Assembly (NCBI GenBank): GCA_963822485.1
Contig: CAWGHW010000037.1
Location: 1,239,031 to 1,303,030 of the forward strand
DNA length: 64,000 nt
Direction: 5' to 3'
Origin: DASUBV01 sp963822485
Lineage (GTDB): Bacteria; Actinomycetota; Actinomycetes; Streptosporangiales; Streptosporangiaceae
Positions 41,279-51,074 of the stretch are shown here, piece by piece. Position 1 is the stretch's first letter. Each line of letters starts with the position of its first letter. The translations under genes and the position numbers were made by a program. A model generated the notes under the pieces. The model was not told the origin of the DNA. It saw nothing but the letters and a program-made list of their open reading frames with translations, and made no database searches.

Positions 41279-42481
41279 ATGACGTTGATGGGAACAGCAC
41301 CCGGGCTGAGAAGGAAAGCACTGACCGCGGGTGCCGGACTGTGCCTGGCCCTGGTGCCCCTTGTCCTGGCCAGCGGCTCCGCGTTAGCCCAGCAGTCGGC
41401 CTCGGACCAGAGAGTCGCGTTCTGGGGCTCGTTCGCCGGGAGCAGCTCACGGCACCTGTCACCGGTCACCGTGACCCTGCCCGCCCCGGTTGCCGAGGTC
41501 GGCACCTCCAACTCGACCGTGTACGCGCTGCTGACCAACGGCTCGGTCTACGCGTGGGGCACGGGGACTCGCGGGCAGCTGGGTGATGGCCGGAGCGCGA
41601 ACTCCTTCACCACTCCCGTCCGGGTGAAGTTCCCGGCAGGCGTCACGATCGCGTCGATAGCGGTCAATTCTGATCCCTGGGACACCGCCTTCGCCATCGA
41701 TGCCACGGGCCATGCCTGGGGCTGGGGGGCCAACGGGAGCGGCGACCTGTGCCTGGGCAACTCCACCGAGCACCGCACTCCGGTCAGGCTCCCGTTCAGC
41801 CACGTGACCGCCGTGGCCGGGGCCGCCGACCACGCCACCTACGACGCAGGCGGCCGCCTGTACTCCTGCGGGATGGGCATTTACGGCGAGCTGGGTGACG
41901 GCACCACCAAGACGAGCAAGGTCCCGGTGCGGGTGAAAGGACTGAGCGGCTCGTCGGTCACCGCCCTGGTGGCCGGGTTCGGCAATACCGGGGCCCTGCT
42001 GGGTGACGGGGACTACTACGACTGGGGCCTGAACAGTCAGGGACAGCTGGGCAACGGGACCACCGGCCGGTCATCGGACGTGCCCGTGCGGGTCAGGCTT
42101 CCGCATCGCGTGAGGCACGCCTTCGAGGGCGGGAATGCCCCTGATGACGGTCAGACCCTGGTGCTGCTGTCAGACGGCTCGGTGTACGCCTGGGGCGCAG
42201 ACGGCGCCTTCCAGCTCGGCAACGGCAAGCGCGCCGCCGAGCCGTCGCCCGTGAAGATCTCCCCGCCGCACGGCGTGACCTACCAGGCCGTGGCCAGCGG
42301 CGGCGATACCTCCTACGGCATTTCGACGGCCGGCCACGTGTACGCATGGGGAGCAGGCAAGTCCGGAGCCGTGGGCGACGGGACCAGGCACATCGCCCGG
42401 ATCCCGGTCAAGGTCGAGTCCGGCGCCACCACGCTGATCTCCTCGACCTCCGACGTCGCCGCCGTCGCCCTCCGCAGGTAA
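41279..42481 (+). CDS. Exported RCC1-repeat beta-propeller protein
   Basis: This 400-residue protein has a signal peptide (ALTAGAGLCLALVPLVLASG, ending SALAQ). About seven RCC1-type repeats follow with the signature G-x-V-Y-A-W-G-x-(N/G)-x-x-G-Q-L-G-(D/N)-G, for example GSVYAWGTGTRGQLGDGRSA and HVYAWGAGKSGAVGDGTRHI. One blade reads YYDWGLNSQGQLGNGTTGRS. It should fold into a seven-bladed propeller outside the cell. No enzymatic domain is attached. Its role may be adhesion or binding. It is in line with the VOC gene upstream but need not share a function. Confidence 0.88.
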   Translation: MTLMGTAPGLRRKALTAGAGLCLALVPLVLASGSALAQQSASDQRVAFWGSFAGSSSRHLSPVTVTLPAPVAEVGTSNSTVYALLTNGSVYAWGTGTRGQLGDGRSANSFTTPVRVKFPAGVTIASIAVNSDPWDTAFAIDATGHAWGWGANGSGDLCLGNSTEHRTPVRLPFSHVTAVAGAADHATYDAGGRLYSCGMGIYGELGDGTTKTSKVPVRVKGLSGSSVTALVAGFGNTGALLGDGDYYDWGLNSQGQLGNGTTGRSSDVPVRVRLPHRVRHAFEGGNAPDDGQTLVLLSDGSVYAWGADGAFQLGNGKRAAEPSPVKISPPHGVTYQAVASGGDTSYGISTAGHVYAWGAGKSGAVGDGTRHIARIPVKVESGATTLISSTSDVAAVALRR

Positions 42482-42508
42482 CCGCGCATCGCCCGCCGCG
42501 CGGCCCAC

Positions 42509-42527
42509 GCGCTGGCCGGGCCAGCGC
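42509..42527. terminator. Hairpin after the RCC1 gene
   Basis: GCGCTGGCC-G-GGCCAGCGC is a 9-bp perfect inverted repeat with a one-base centre, 28 bp behind the RCC1 stop codon. The minimal loop would open to about four bases in RNA. It fits a high-GC terminator without a T-run. Confidence 0.5.
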
Positions 42528-42750
42528 ACCAGCCGCGCCCGGACGGCTGGCGAGACTAGGGACGTCCTGACCAAAAACGCGCAGCTTGCATCGCGCGACT
42601 CAGCAGACCTCGCCTTGCCGTCTGGCCGAGGTACGGTAGAGCAGGTACGGTCATGCCGGGTAGGCGCTGGCCGCGGCCTTGTTGCTCCAGACCCTGGTGG
42701 CGTAGATCCCGAGCGGTGTGCTCGGAGAAGCCCGGGAGGACAAAGCGACG

Positions 42751-43833
42751 ATGAGAACAGCACCCGGCTTTGCTGCTCTGCCGTCCGGCCGTACCTTAAC
42801 CGCAGACGGGCTGCCTGTTGCCGTCGATCCTTCGACGGCTGGCTTTCGTGCGCTGGCGCTGCAGGTGCGGGCGATGGGTCTGCTCGATCGCAGGCCCGGC
42901 TACTACCGGGTGAAGATCGCCCTGACGATCTTCGCCTTCTTCGCTGGATGGGCCCTGTTCGTCATCGTCGGCAACTCGTGGACGGCCCTCGCCGTCGCCG
43001 CATTGGTGGGGGTGATGTTCACCCAGCTGGGCTTCATCGCCCATGATGCGGGGCACAACCAGGTGTTCGGCACACGCCGGCGCAATCGCATGCTGGGCCT
43101 CATCGTGGGGAACGCGCTTATCGGGCTGAGCTTTGGCTGGTGGGTTCCCAAGCACAACGCTCACCATGCGCATCCCAACGAGATGGGCCGTGACCCCGAT
43201 ATCGGCGAAGGATCCGCCCTGCCCTCGTCTGACGCGGCGGGAAACGGGCGCGGCCCTGTGGCAACGTGGCTGGCGCGCTGGCAGGCGCCGCTCTTCTTCC
43301 CCCTCATGGTGCTGCGAAGCGGCGGTATGCATGTACTCGGGATCAAGCGGCTTGCGCGGCGGCGAGACCATGCCTCGGCGGTAGAAGCCTCTCTCATCGT
43401 GCTGCATGCCGCGCTGTACCTGACGGTGGTGCTGTGGGTGCTCTCCCCGCTCAGGGCACTCGCTTTCATCGCGGTACAGCAGGCGGTCTTCTCGGTGTAC
43501 CTGGGCATGAGTTTCGCGCCCAACCACAAGGGGATGCCGATCATCGAATCCGCGACAGCGGCCGGCTTCGCCCGCCGCCAGGTGGTCACTGCCCGGAATA
43601 TCAGGGGCGGCCGGCTCACCACCTTCATGCTCGGCGGCCTTAACTACCAGATCGAGCATCACCTATTTCCGTCGATGCCCCGGCCCAATCTGCGGCGAGT
43701 CCAGGGCCTGGTCAGGGACTTCTGCGCAGCGACCGATCTCGGCTACAGCGAAGAAAGCCTCGTCGAGTCATTCCGCCAGATCCTCCATCACCTCAGCGAC
43801 GCTGGAGCAGCCGCCAGCCGCCGTCCTGACTGA
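42751..43833 (+). CDS. Membrane fatty acid desaturase
   Basis: The start is ATG 42751 (MRTAPGFAALPSGRTLTADG), ten bases behind GGGAGGA. The 360-residue di-iron desaturase has the three histidine boxes: HDAGH in GFIAHDAGHNQVFG, HNAHHAHPN in PKHNAHHAHPNEMG, and Q-I-E-H-H in YQIEHHLFPSMPRPNL. Membrane segments lie at ALTIFAFFAGWALFVIVGNS, LIVGNALIGLSFGWW and in the middle. The QxxHH box places it with the acyl-lipid front-end/delta-type desaturases, not with the soluble acyl-ACP type. It introduces a double bond into membrane lipid acyl chains. It has no dedicated regulator or ferredoxin nearby. Confidence 0.92.
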   Translation: MRTAPGFAALPSGRTLTADGLPVAVDPSTAGFRALALQVRAMGLLDRRPGYYRVKIALTIFAFFAGWALFVIVGNSWTALAVAALVGVMFTQLGFIAHDAGHNQVFGTRRRNRMLGLIVGNALIGLSFGWWVPKHNAHHAHPNEMGRDPDIGEGSALPSSDAAGNGRGPVATWLARWQAPLFFPLMVLRSGGMHVLGIKRLARRRDHASAVEASLIVLHAALYLTVVLWVLSPLRALAFIAVQQAVFSVYLGMSFAPNHKGMPIIESATAAGFARRQVVTARNIRGGRLTTFMLGGLNYQIEHHLFPSMPRPNLRRVQGLVRDFCAATDLGYSEESLVESFRQILHHLSDAGAAASRRPD

Positions 43834-43835
43834 CG

Positions 43836-44210
43836 TCAGCGTGTGCTGTGGTGACCGAAGACGATGCAGAACGGGTGACCGACGGGGTCAGTGAAGACCC
43901 GGAAGCCCGTCTCGCGTTCCCCTGGAACACGGGTGGCGCCCAGGGCGACTAGTTCCTGCTCAGCCTGGTCGGCGTCACTCACGCGAATGTCGAGGTGCAA
44001 CTGCTGGGGATAGGCCGGGTCAGGCCAGCGCGGCGGAACCCATTCGGTAGCCCGCTGAAAGCCCAGCTGCCGGAGACCGGGCTCCAGGCCGATGACCACC
44101 CAGCCATCGATGTCTTCATTGATTCTCATCCCCAGCACCTGGCAGTAGAACTCCGCGAGAGCGCGCGGGTCGGGGCAGTCGATGACTGTCTTTTCGAAGC
44201 GTCCGATCAC
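43836..44210 (-). CDS. VOC-superfamily protein (Glo/EDI/BRP-like)
   Basis: This 124-residue VOC protein begins FEKTVIDCPDPRALAEFYCQ, then VLGMRINEDIDGWVVIGLE, and has QLHLDIRVSDADQAEQELVA and FTDPVGHPFCIVFG at the end. This N- and C-module order is the glyoxalase_6 subtype common in actinomycetes. Its stop is 2 bp from that of the convergent desaturase gene. The ligand is unknown. Confidence 0.83.
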   Translation of the reverse strand: MIGRFEKTVIDCPDPRALAEFYCQVLGMRINEDIDGWVVIGLEPGLRQLGFQRATEWVPPRWPDPAYPQQLHLDIRVSDADQAEQELVALGATRVPGERETGFRVFTDPVGHPFCIVFGHHSTR

Positions 44211-44317
44211 GCCTCAAGCATCTCAGCATGCGTCAGCGGCCATCAGCTAATCCGCGTGCTGCCAGGCCCGTTGCTGCCTGCGCCAGGTGCCCTGATCCGG
44301 CGGTCGGTCCGGAGCAG

Positions 44318-44779
44318 TCATGTCGCCGGTGCGGGCGGTTCGGTGAGTGCGGCGATGCACGCGGTGAGCAGGCGCCGCATCTGATCTTGCTCGCCGGTAT
44401 CCAGGTTGGCCAGCATGTCTTGCTCGACGCGGCGAACCGCGGCGCTGGCCGCCTTGAGCTGGCGGCGCCCGCGGGCGGTCAGCTCGGCCGGCAGGGCCCT
44501 GCCGACGGGTGCCTGTTCCGGGCGGACGACGAGTCCCTGGCGTTCGAGGGCCTGCAGGAGCACGTTCATCGACTGCCGGGTGACGAAGGCGCCGCGGGCC
44601 AGCTCGGAGTTCGACAGGCCCGGCCGCTGGGCGAGCAGCTCCAGGCAGGAGTAGTGGGTGATCGTCATGCCGAGCGGCCTCAGCACGGCCTCCAGGGCCG
44701 AGTGCAGGGCGCTCGCGGCCGCCTTCAGCATGTACCCCAGCGATGTGTCCAGCTCGATTCCGGGCTCGCCTTGACTCAT
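44318..44779 (-). CDS. MarR-family transcriptional regulator
   Basis: The start chosen is ATG 44779 (MSQGEPGIELDTSLGYMLKA), since the longer frame covers the operator region. The 153-residue product has the winged HTH (LAQRPGLSNSELARGAFVTR, then QSMNVLLQALERQGLVVR) flanked by dimerisation helices. The wing is PAELTARGRRQL. It is divergent from a VOC gene. The 64-bp region between them holds two near-identical 16-bp palindromic sites, one overlapping its own start. It should repress both genes and respond to a small phenolic or similar ligand. Confidence 0.9.
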   Translation of the reverse strand: MSQGEPGIELDTSLGYMLKAAASALHSALEAVLRPLGMTITHYSCLELLAQRPGLSNSELARGAFVTRQSMNVLLQALERQGLVVRPEQAPVGRALPAELTARGRRQLKAASAAVRRVEQDMLANLDTGEQDQMRRLLTACIAALTEPPAPAT

Positions 44780-44822
44780 GTCAGTAGTCTGACATACATT
44801 GCGGTATGTCAGAAGACTGACA
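44779..44822. promoter_or_regulatory. Two 16-bp palindromic operators for the MarR regulator
   Basis: TGTCAGTAGTCTGACA (44779-44794) and TGTCAGAAGACTGACA (44807-44822) share the TGTCA...TGACA arms and lie 28 bp apart. The first overlaps the MarR start codon. The inner halves also form a TGACATA...TATGTCA palindrome. This fits two dimer sites on nearly the same helix face. Confidence 0.75.
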
Positions 44823-44843
44823 TCCAATGAGGAGGTAAGGATC

Positions 44844-45209
44844 GTGGCCGTCACCGGACCCGACTTCGTTTCACTGCAGGTGCGCGACCTGGAGCGTTCC
44901 GCCGCTTTCTACGAGCAGTACCTGGGGCTGAAGCGCTCCGCAGGACCGCCGCACGCCGTCGTGTTCGACACCAAGCCGATCGCGTTCGCCGTCCGCGACG
45001 TCGTCGCGGGCACCGACCTGGACGCGATCGCGCAGCCGGGCCAGGGAATGGCGCTGTGGCTGCACGCCCCCGACGCGCAGGACATCCACGACGCCCTCGC
45101 CGCCGCCGGCACGACGATCGTCTCAGCGCCCGTCGACGGGCCGTTCGGCCGCACATTCACGTTCGCCGACCCCGACGGCTACCAGGTGACCCTCCACGAC
45201 CGCGGCTAA
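44844..45209 (+). CDS. VOC-superfamily protein controlled by MarR
   Basis: The start is GTG 44844 (VAVTGPDFVSLQVRDLERSA), behind GAGGAGGTAAGG. The upstream codons of the open frame are operator DNA. The 121-residue VOC protein has DFVSLQVRDLERSAAFYEQY, LGLKRSAGPPHAVVFDTKPI, MALWLHAPDAQDIHDALAAA and FTFADPDGYQVTLHDRG. The single-domain glyoxalase/bleomycin-resistance type fits. Its promoter carries two MarR operators, so expression is probably induced by the ligand of the divergent regulator. It could bind or detoxify the same compound. Confidence 0.88.
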   Translation: MAVTGPDFVSLQVRDLERSAAFYEQYLGLKRSAGPPHAVVFDTKPIAFAVRDVVAGTDLDAIAQPGQGMALWLHAPDAQDIHDALAAAGTTIVSAPVDGPFGRTFTFADPDGYQVTLHDRG

Positions 45210-45279
45210 GCCGGGCATCCCGGTCTTCAGCGCGGCAGCGCCCTGAGCGGGCCTGGAGTGTTGTCTGTAGGGTCACGGC

Positions 45280-46059
45280 ATGGCTGACAGTCGTTTCGAG
45301 CTGGTCTGTGAGATCGAGCCGCCTACTCGCCCGGACCTGACGCGGGTGCGTCACCAGATCGGGGTGCTGAGCCTGGTCGCGGATTCATTCCTGATTCCCG
45401 ACAACCACATCGGGCGGGCGACGGTGTCGAGCGTGGCGGTCGCGCATGAGGTGCAGGCGATGGGTGCCCGTGGCATCGCGTGCCTGAACTCCCGGGATCG
45501 CAACCTGCTGGGGTTCCGCCGGGATCTGCTCACAGCGGCCGCGTATGGGGTGGACCGGTTCTTGTTCGTCTATGGCGACAAGCCCACCGTCGGCGGGCGG
45601 ACCAGCGAGCTGACGGTGCGGACCATGATCGAGGAAGCGCGCCGTGCGACAGGGGATCCGGCGTTCGCCGGCTGCCGGCCGTTTGGCGTCGGGGTCACGT
45701 CGGGCCTGCGCCCGGTTCCTGCGTGGAAGCTCGCAGCCGACTTCGCATTCGTGCAGGTCAGTTTTTCAGTTGATGCCCTGTTGCGGTGGCGCGAGAGCGC
45801 CGACTTGCGGGTTCCGGTCTATGCGGGGGTGATGGTGCTGGCCAGCGCGGGCATGGCCCGCAGCCTGGCGGCCGCTATCCCGGACATCGATATCCCCGGC
45901 CAGCTGGTCGATGACGTTGAGCGTGACCGCGGCGCCGGGGTGGACGCGGCGTGCGAGCAGATCCTGGCCATCCGCGACAGCGGAGCCTTCGAGGGTGTGC
46001 ATCTGGTGCCGGTCAGCCGCTATCGGGAGGTCGCAGCACGTCTGGAACGTGACCTCTAG
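45280..46059 (+). CDS. MTHFR/MetF-like protein
   Basis: This 259-residue TIM-barrel protein belongs to the methylenetetrahydrofolate reductase family. It has FELVCEIEPPTRPDLTRVRH with the family Glu in the first strand, NHIGRATVSSVAVAHEVQAM, GIACLNSRDRNLLGFRRDLL, and RFLFVYGDKPTVGGRTSEL with the G-D-K/P turn. It ends with a Ser-Arg-Tyr helix. Compared with MetF it lacks parts of the FAD site and is shorter, so it may reduce folate differently or act on another one-carbon carrier. It stands alone between a VOC gene and gene fragments; no folate or methionine genes are adjacent. Confidence 0.78.
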   Translation: MADSRFELVCEIEPPTRPDLTRVRHQIGVLSLVADSFLIPDNHIGRATVSSVAVAHEVQAMGARGIACLNSRDRNLLGFRRDLLTAAAYGVDRFLFVYGDKPTVGGRTSELTVRTMIEEARRATGDPAFAGCRPFGVGVTSGLRPVPAWKLAADFAFVQVSFSVDALLRWRESADLRVPVYAGVMVLASAGMARSLAAAIPDIDIPGQLVDDVERDRGAGVDAACEQILAIRDSGAFEGVHLVPVSRYREVAARLERDL

Positions 46060-46283
46060 GCACTGGGCAGCACCTTTGCGGCCTTCGGCTCGGCCACTCG
46101 CTGGAACGTTAGCCGCGGCCGGTCATCCAGCCGTGAGCCGACGGTGGCCCATCCGGCATCGTCACCGTGCTCGCCGGTCATCCCCGTGTCCAGCAGTGCG
46201 CTCCAGAAGGATGCCAGCCGCGCTTGATCCGCGCAGTCGACCCTGATCCCGTCAGTCGATTGGCCATGCAGGCACCCTGGCAC
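46056..46283 (-). pseudogene. N-terminal half of a VOC protein
   Basis: The frame reads STDGIRVDCADQARLASFWS, then ALLDTGMTGEHGDDAGWATV and RPRLTFQRVAEPKAAKVLPSA. This matches the first module of glyoxalase_6-type VOC proteins, which then should continue into an N-R-V-H-L-D-I strand. The frame stops after 75 residues. The second module is not found downstream. It overlaps the MetF-like gene by four bases. It is a truncated remnant. Confidence 0.65.
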
Positions 46284-46710
46284 CCGGTACCGGCGCCCGC
46301 ACAGCCGCCCCAGCAGATCCGCATGCTCGGACCCGGTCAGGCGACCCAGCCCTCACTTTCGGCAGGATCCCAGCCCGACCGGGCGGCTCACGCATCCTGG
46401 CGGCGGCGGCGCAGCCATGGAGTGACACCGGCAGCCGCCGGTGCCTGATGCGCCAACGCCCGCGCCAACCGCCGTTCGGCGCGGCTGGGCTCAGCCATCG
46501 ATCGAGGTCGTTCGGCGGTCAGATGGATTGTTATGAGCCACCGTGAATCGTGCCGCATCGCCGACCACGGGCTCACGCCGACTGGCTGGCCGATGCCGTG
46601 TCCGATCAGGACTGCCCTTACGCCATGTCGTGCTTCTCTCGCGCGCTTTCTGCATCTGGCAGTGCTCCCCCGCACCGCATTACCGCGGCCTGATCCCGCC
46701 AGGCTGTTCA
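46284..46710. other. Intergenic stretch without a supported gene
   Basis: This stretch lies between the truncated VOC gene and the amine-oxidase tail. Open frames on both strands have atypical composition and no ribosome sites. The stretch probably consists of remnants left by deletions on either side. I see no repeat or RNA gene in it. Confidence 0.5.
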
Positions 46711-46791
46711 TCAGGCTCTGGCCTGTGCAGCGAGTACCTCGGTGGCGGCGCGCTGCCCGGATCGCAGGGCGCCTTCCATCAGGCCGGCTCG
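46711..46791 (-). pseudogene. C-terminal tail of a flavin amine oxidase
   Basis: The minus strand reads RAGLMEGALRSGQRAATEVL and ends AAQARA with a stop at 46711. This is the characteristic last segment of flavin-containing monoamine oxidases and related FAD enzymes (G-x-M-E-G-A-x-x-S-G-x-R-A-A). A stop codon lies just in front (46792-46794) and no upstream part survives. It is a gene-end remnant next to the peptidase stop. Confidence 0.6.
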
Positions 46792-46801
46792 CTAAGCCTC
46801 C

Positions 46802-49800
46802 CTACTTGATGCGGTAGGCGTAGCTGAAGCTGGCGACGTCGCTGCCCTCAGCAACATCGCCGGTCAGGCCATCGAAGGTCGCCGCGGCGGGAATGAGCGA
46901 CGAGTCGTCGATGTAGATGGTCCCGGTGACGATGCTGCCCGGGCTGCCCGCGGGCGTGAGGGTGACGGGGATGGTGATGGTCTGGCCCGGTTGCACGACC
47001 CGGGGCGTGAAGTGGCTGGCCGGGTGGACGCTCCTGAGCCACAGGTCCCCGGTCGGGGAGCTGAACGCCGGGTCGAAGGCGGCGGCCGTGGCCGTCATCG
47101 ATGTAGTGGCGATCCTGGTTCTGGCCGGCCTGGCGCCGAACGGGCCCGGCAGCAGCGGCGTGATGTTCCAGTCGCCGGCCGCGATCTGCGGCGCGGCGAA
47201 GTTCCCCACGGCCGACCGGCCTTCCGACGAGATCAGGTCGGGATCCCCGAACGCCCAGCTGAAGTCGAACAGCACCGGGACCGCGGCCGTGACCGCGGCC
47301 CTGATCGCGGTGGAGTGCGACGGGACCAGGTAGGTCGGGATGATCCCGGTGGTGTTCGGCAGCTTCAGCGTCGCGGTGTTCTGGGCGGCCAGCCCGGTCG
47401 TGACGGTGGTGCCCAGGCGGGCATCGACGAAATACGCCTCGGGCGTGCTGCCCCGGTTGGTGACCTGCAGGCCGACGGTCACGGGCGTGCCCGCGGTCAG
47501 CTTGGTGCTGGTCGAGTCGGGCAGGCCCGACGCCGAGGCCGGGACCGGCCGGTCGCTGATACCCACCCGGAAGGGCTGGGCGACCGCGTTGCCGGACACC
47601 TTGTTAAAGAAGTTAACTACCAGTGTCCACCGCCCGCCGGCCGGGTTCAGGACGTGCAGCTGGGCACCGACCTGGGACACGAGGCCGGTCCCGCCGTTGA
47701 CCGGCCCAGGGATCGAGTTGGCCGCGGTCGATACCGCCTGGCCGGTGACCGGGTCGACAAGCTCGGCCAGCAGCGTGTTGCTGGCGCTGGGGGTGTTCAC
47801 CTGGACGTTCAGGGCGCTGAGCCCGGCCTGGCACGTCGACCTGGTAGTAGGCGGTCTGGCCCGTGCTGGGAGTCCGGCCGTTGCCGCCGGTCAGGGTGCC
47901 GGTCGCGGTCGTGGTCGGGGCCGGTGCCGGCAGCAGCGAGCGCAGCGTGACCGGAACCGAGGTCACGGCTGCGAAGGCCGGCTGCCGGGCGGAGCTGTGC
48001 AGGATGATGGAGCTGGCCTGGTCGCCGGGCTGGGCCGGGGTCGAGACGGTGAGCGTGAAGGTGCGCGAGGCATCAGGCGGCAGCGTCACCGAGTTCGCCG
48101 ACAGTCTCCCGAAGCGCCGCCAGGTGGCGATGCTGGCCTGGAACCTGGCCGGGACGGCCTTGCGCGACGACTCCGTGGCCACGACCGCCCGCCACCGGCC
48201 GGGCGCCGGATAAGCGACCTGGGCGTTGCCGAAGTTGCCGGTGCCCTGGGGGTTGCTGTACTCGGCCAGGCGGCCGTCGGGCGTGATGAGGCTGATGAAG
48301 ACCGGCCCCTTCAGCGCAAGCGACACGCTCAGCCGGGCCTGGCCCCTGGGCACCGTGAACCGGACCGTCTTCTCCTTCGCCTTCGACAGCGACAATGACC
48401 GGGACAGGACGTTCCGGTAGGGCGACAGGGTCCGGCTGGACAGGCCGACGGTGACCCGCCTGGCACCGCCGTTCGTCAGCGTCTCGGCGAAGTGCTCGGT
48501 GGTGCCGCGCCGGGCGACGGCGTTGAGCTGACCGGGGCTCTGGAGCACGGCATGGCCTGCCGGCGGCCTGGTCCGGCCGCGATAGGAGGCGGCGGCTAGC
48601 ACGGCCTGATAGGCGTCCAGCAGGCCCGCGCCCTGCTGGTCGCCGGGCGCGCCGATGTTCTGCGCGGTGGAGACGATGATCCGCTTCACGGTCGCCGGGG
48701 ACGGACGGCGGCCGTGATGACTCCGGGCGTAGGCCTGGATCACCAGCGCCGCGACGCCCGCGGTCAGCGGCGCGGCTTCGCTCGTGCCGTACTGGAACTG
48801 GACCGGGGACGCCTTTCCGGCGAAGTTGACGCAGTCGGCGTACTTGGCCCGGTCGGCGGTGCACAGTGCCCAGTTGGCGTCGCCGGGCGCGACAAGATCG
48901 ACGGTGCGGCCGTCCTGGGTGAAGCCCGCCGAGCTGAGCGCGCTGAGATTGTTGTTGTCCCAGCCTTTCACTCCGGGGAAGGTGATGCCGCCGGTGCCCG
49001 TCTGCGCGTAGGCCCGGTAGGTGGTCGAGGCGCCCGCGGTGATGATCTTCGGGTCGGAGGCGGGCGAGCCGATCGTGCTGGTCGGCCCGGCGTCGCCGCT
49101 GCCCGTCGTCACGGTCACGCCGGCCCTGATCGCGGCGTCGTCGGCCAGCTTGACCACGTCGAGACGGCCCTCGTCCGGGAACGGGTTCGCGGTGAACGAC
49201 TCGCTGAGGATGTTGACGTGGTCGACCGTGACCGCGTAGTTGATCGCGTCGAGGACCACCGAGGCGGACGCGAAGTCCGCGGAGCCGAATACGTTGAGCC
49301 CGACCAGGCTGGCGCCTGGTGCCGCCCCCAGTATCCGGATCAGGCACGGCCTGGACAGACCGAAGCCGTAGCCGGCCACGTTGTACGTGTGCCGGCCCTG
49401 GGCGGCGATGGAACTGGCGTCGAGAAAGGCCTCGCCGCCGTCGGTGGGTGCGTTCGTGCCCGTGCCGCTGAAGTCCTTGTAGTCGACGAAAACATGCTGG
49501 CCGTTCGCGCGGATGAAGTCGGGGTTGTTGATGTCGATGCCGTCCGCGATCCACGCCACCTTGACGCCGGCCCCGGTGTAGCCCAGGTTCTGGGCGGCCG
49601 GTCCCCGGTCCCTCTGGGTGGCGGCGTGGATGGACTCGATCGCCTGGGGATTGAGCTGGACGCGCCCTTTGCGCGGGCACGCTCTCGCCAGGGGCCTGGG
49701 CGGCCGCGGCGCCGCGGGCCCTGTCGTGACCGGGGTAGCGGCGGGCGCCACCACCGGCCCGTCTGGCACCACCTCCGCCACGGCCGGGTTCGCGGCCAGC

Positions 49801-50150
49801 CGCTTGGCCTCGGCGGGTGAGACGGTGGCGGCAATCGCGTTGACGAGCGAGAAGCTGCGGACGTGGCGGGCGTGCGTGGCGTTCAGCTCGGACAGGGCGC
49901 CTCGCTGCAGCGACCTGATGTCGGCGGCCCGGCGGGCCGAGTTGCTGGCCGTGTCCGGAAGGCCGATGAGCTGATCTTTTAGCACGACGATCACCTTGTC
50001 GGTGACGTCGCGCGATAACGCCTGGGCCCGCCCGGTGGCGTGGGCCGCCCGGCCGCTGGCCAGGCTCTGCGCCCGTGCCGTCACGGTCGGCGTGATGAGC
50101 AGGACCGGCAAGGTGACCGCCACTGCACGCAAGAGGGTAGCGTTCCGCAT
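46802..50150 (-). pseudogene. Large secreted S8 (subtilisin-like) peptidase, one frameshift
   Basis: The start is ATG 50150 (MRNATLLRAVAVTLPVLLIT, a signal peptide). An I9-type propeptide region follows (DVTDKVIVVLKDQLIGLPDT, VRSFSLVNAIAATVSPAEAK). The catalytic domain shows Asp in VKVAWIADGIDINNPDFI, a His in AQGRHTYNVAGYGFG in place of the usual H-G-T-H-V-A-G, Asn in HVNILSESFTANPF, and Ser in QYGTSEAAPLTAGVAALV. Long C-terminal beta domains follow. The frame changes near 47830 (one extra base in GTGCCAGGCC), after which ALNVQVNTPSASNTLLAELV and the end VASFSYAYRIK continue. Repaired length is about 1115 residues. It is an extracellular protease. The altered His motif is notable. Confidence 0.82.
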
Positions 50151-51074
50151 GAATGTCTCTTCTCGCAAAAAGGCCGCGCGCGGGCCAAATCTGGAATTGT
50201 TCGCGCCAATTTCGGTGAATTCACCGCGCCGACATTCGGGCGGGGAATGACCACGACCGTAGCGCGCCCCGGTCGGCCGTGGAAGCACTATCGGGCCGAC
50301 CTCCGAATGACGCCCGGCCAGCAGAAAAGATTCGGCCGCCAATTTCCGCTGTATCGGGAATTAGCACCGGACGGCGCAGGCCCGCCTCGGCGGTCGGGGA
50401 TCCAGCCAGGGTCCCGCATAGTAGCGTGACGTCCGCTTGATCACCGGGTGGCCGTTGCGGCGTGTCAGGGAGCGGTACAGGCACGACTCCAAGATCATGT
50501 CGTCATGGTGCCGGTGCCTCCGCAGCGCCAGCCCTACGGCGGTGGCTCGGTGGAGTCGATGTCCATCCTCATGTCTCGGTTACCTAGCCAAGTCTCGAGC
50601 GGACGACCGGCCAGTCGCAGTCACGGACCTGACGAATAGTCAATTCGGACGCCCGCGCCCGCGCGAGGCGCCTTCGACTCGCGGCGCCCGGCCTGCGACT
50701 ACCCTGCTCCGGCCAGTGGTGGCGGTAGCGATCAGAGTTCCTAGGCCCGCGCATAGAGCTGGTTGCCGAGTACAAGGCCCGCGGTGGTCACCAGCTGTAC
50801 ATGATGCGCCGATCGATCTCCTGAAGCGATCTTCGGCGCTGCAGGTGTCGGTGCGACAGGAGTCGGTTGAGGACGTCGAGCGTGTCAGCCGGGGAAGCTG
50901 CTGTGAGCATGTGGAGCTATGGGGAATCACTTGGCTAGTCACTGGGCAGGAGCAACGGCGAGGCCTGTCCAGCGGAGAAGCCAGCGATACACGGAGATAG
51001 CTGCGTGGACGTTCCTGACGCCAGGTCCGGGCCTGGGCTCGCGACCATGGACTGAAAGTCTCCGACCGCGCCCC
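50151..51074. other. Long stretch without an intact gene
   Basis: About 920 bases behind the peptidase start contain many short open frames but none with coherent protein character. The part next to 50150 must hold the peptidase promoter; its AT-richer sequence at 50150-50220 fits. At about 50775-50885 the minus strand has a fragment (LDVLNRLLSHRHLQRR, then SLQEIDRRIMYSW and a stop) that may be a remnant. From about 51000 rightward it merges into a transposase remnant. Confidence 0.5.
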
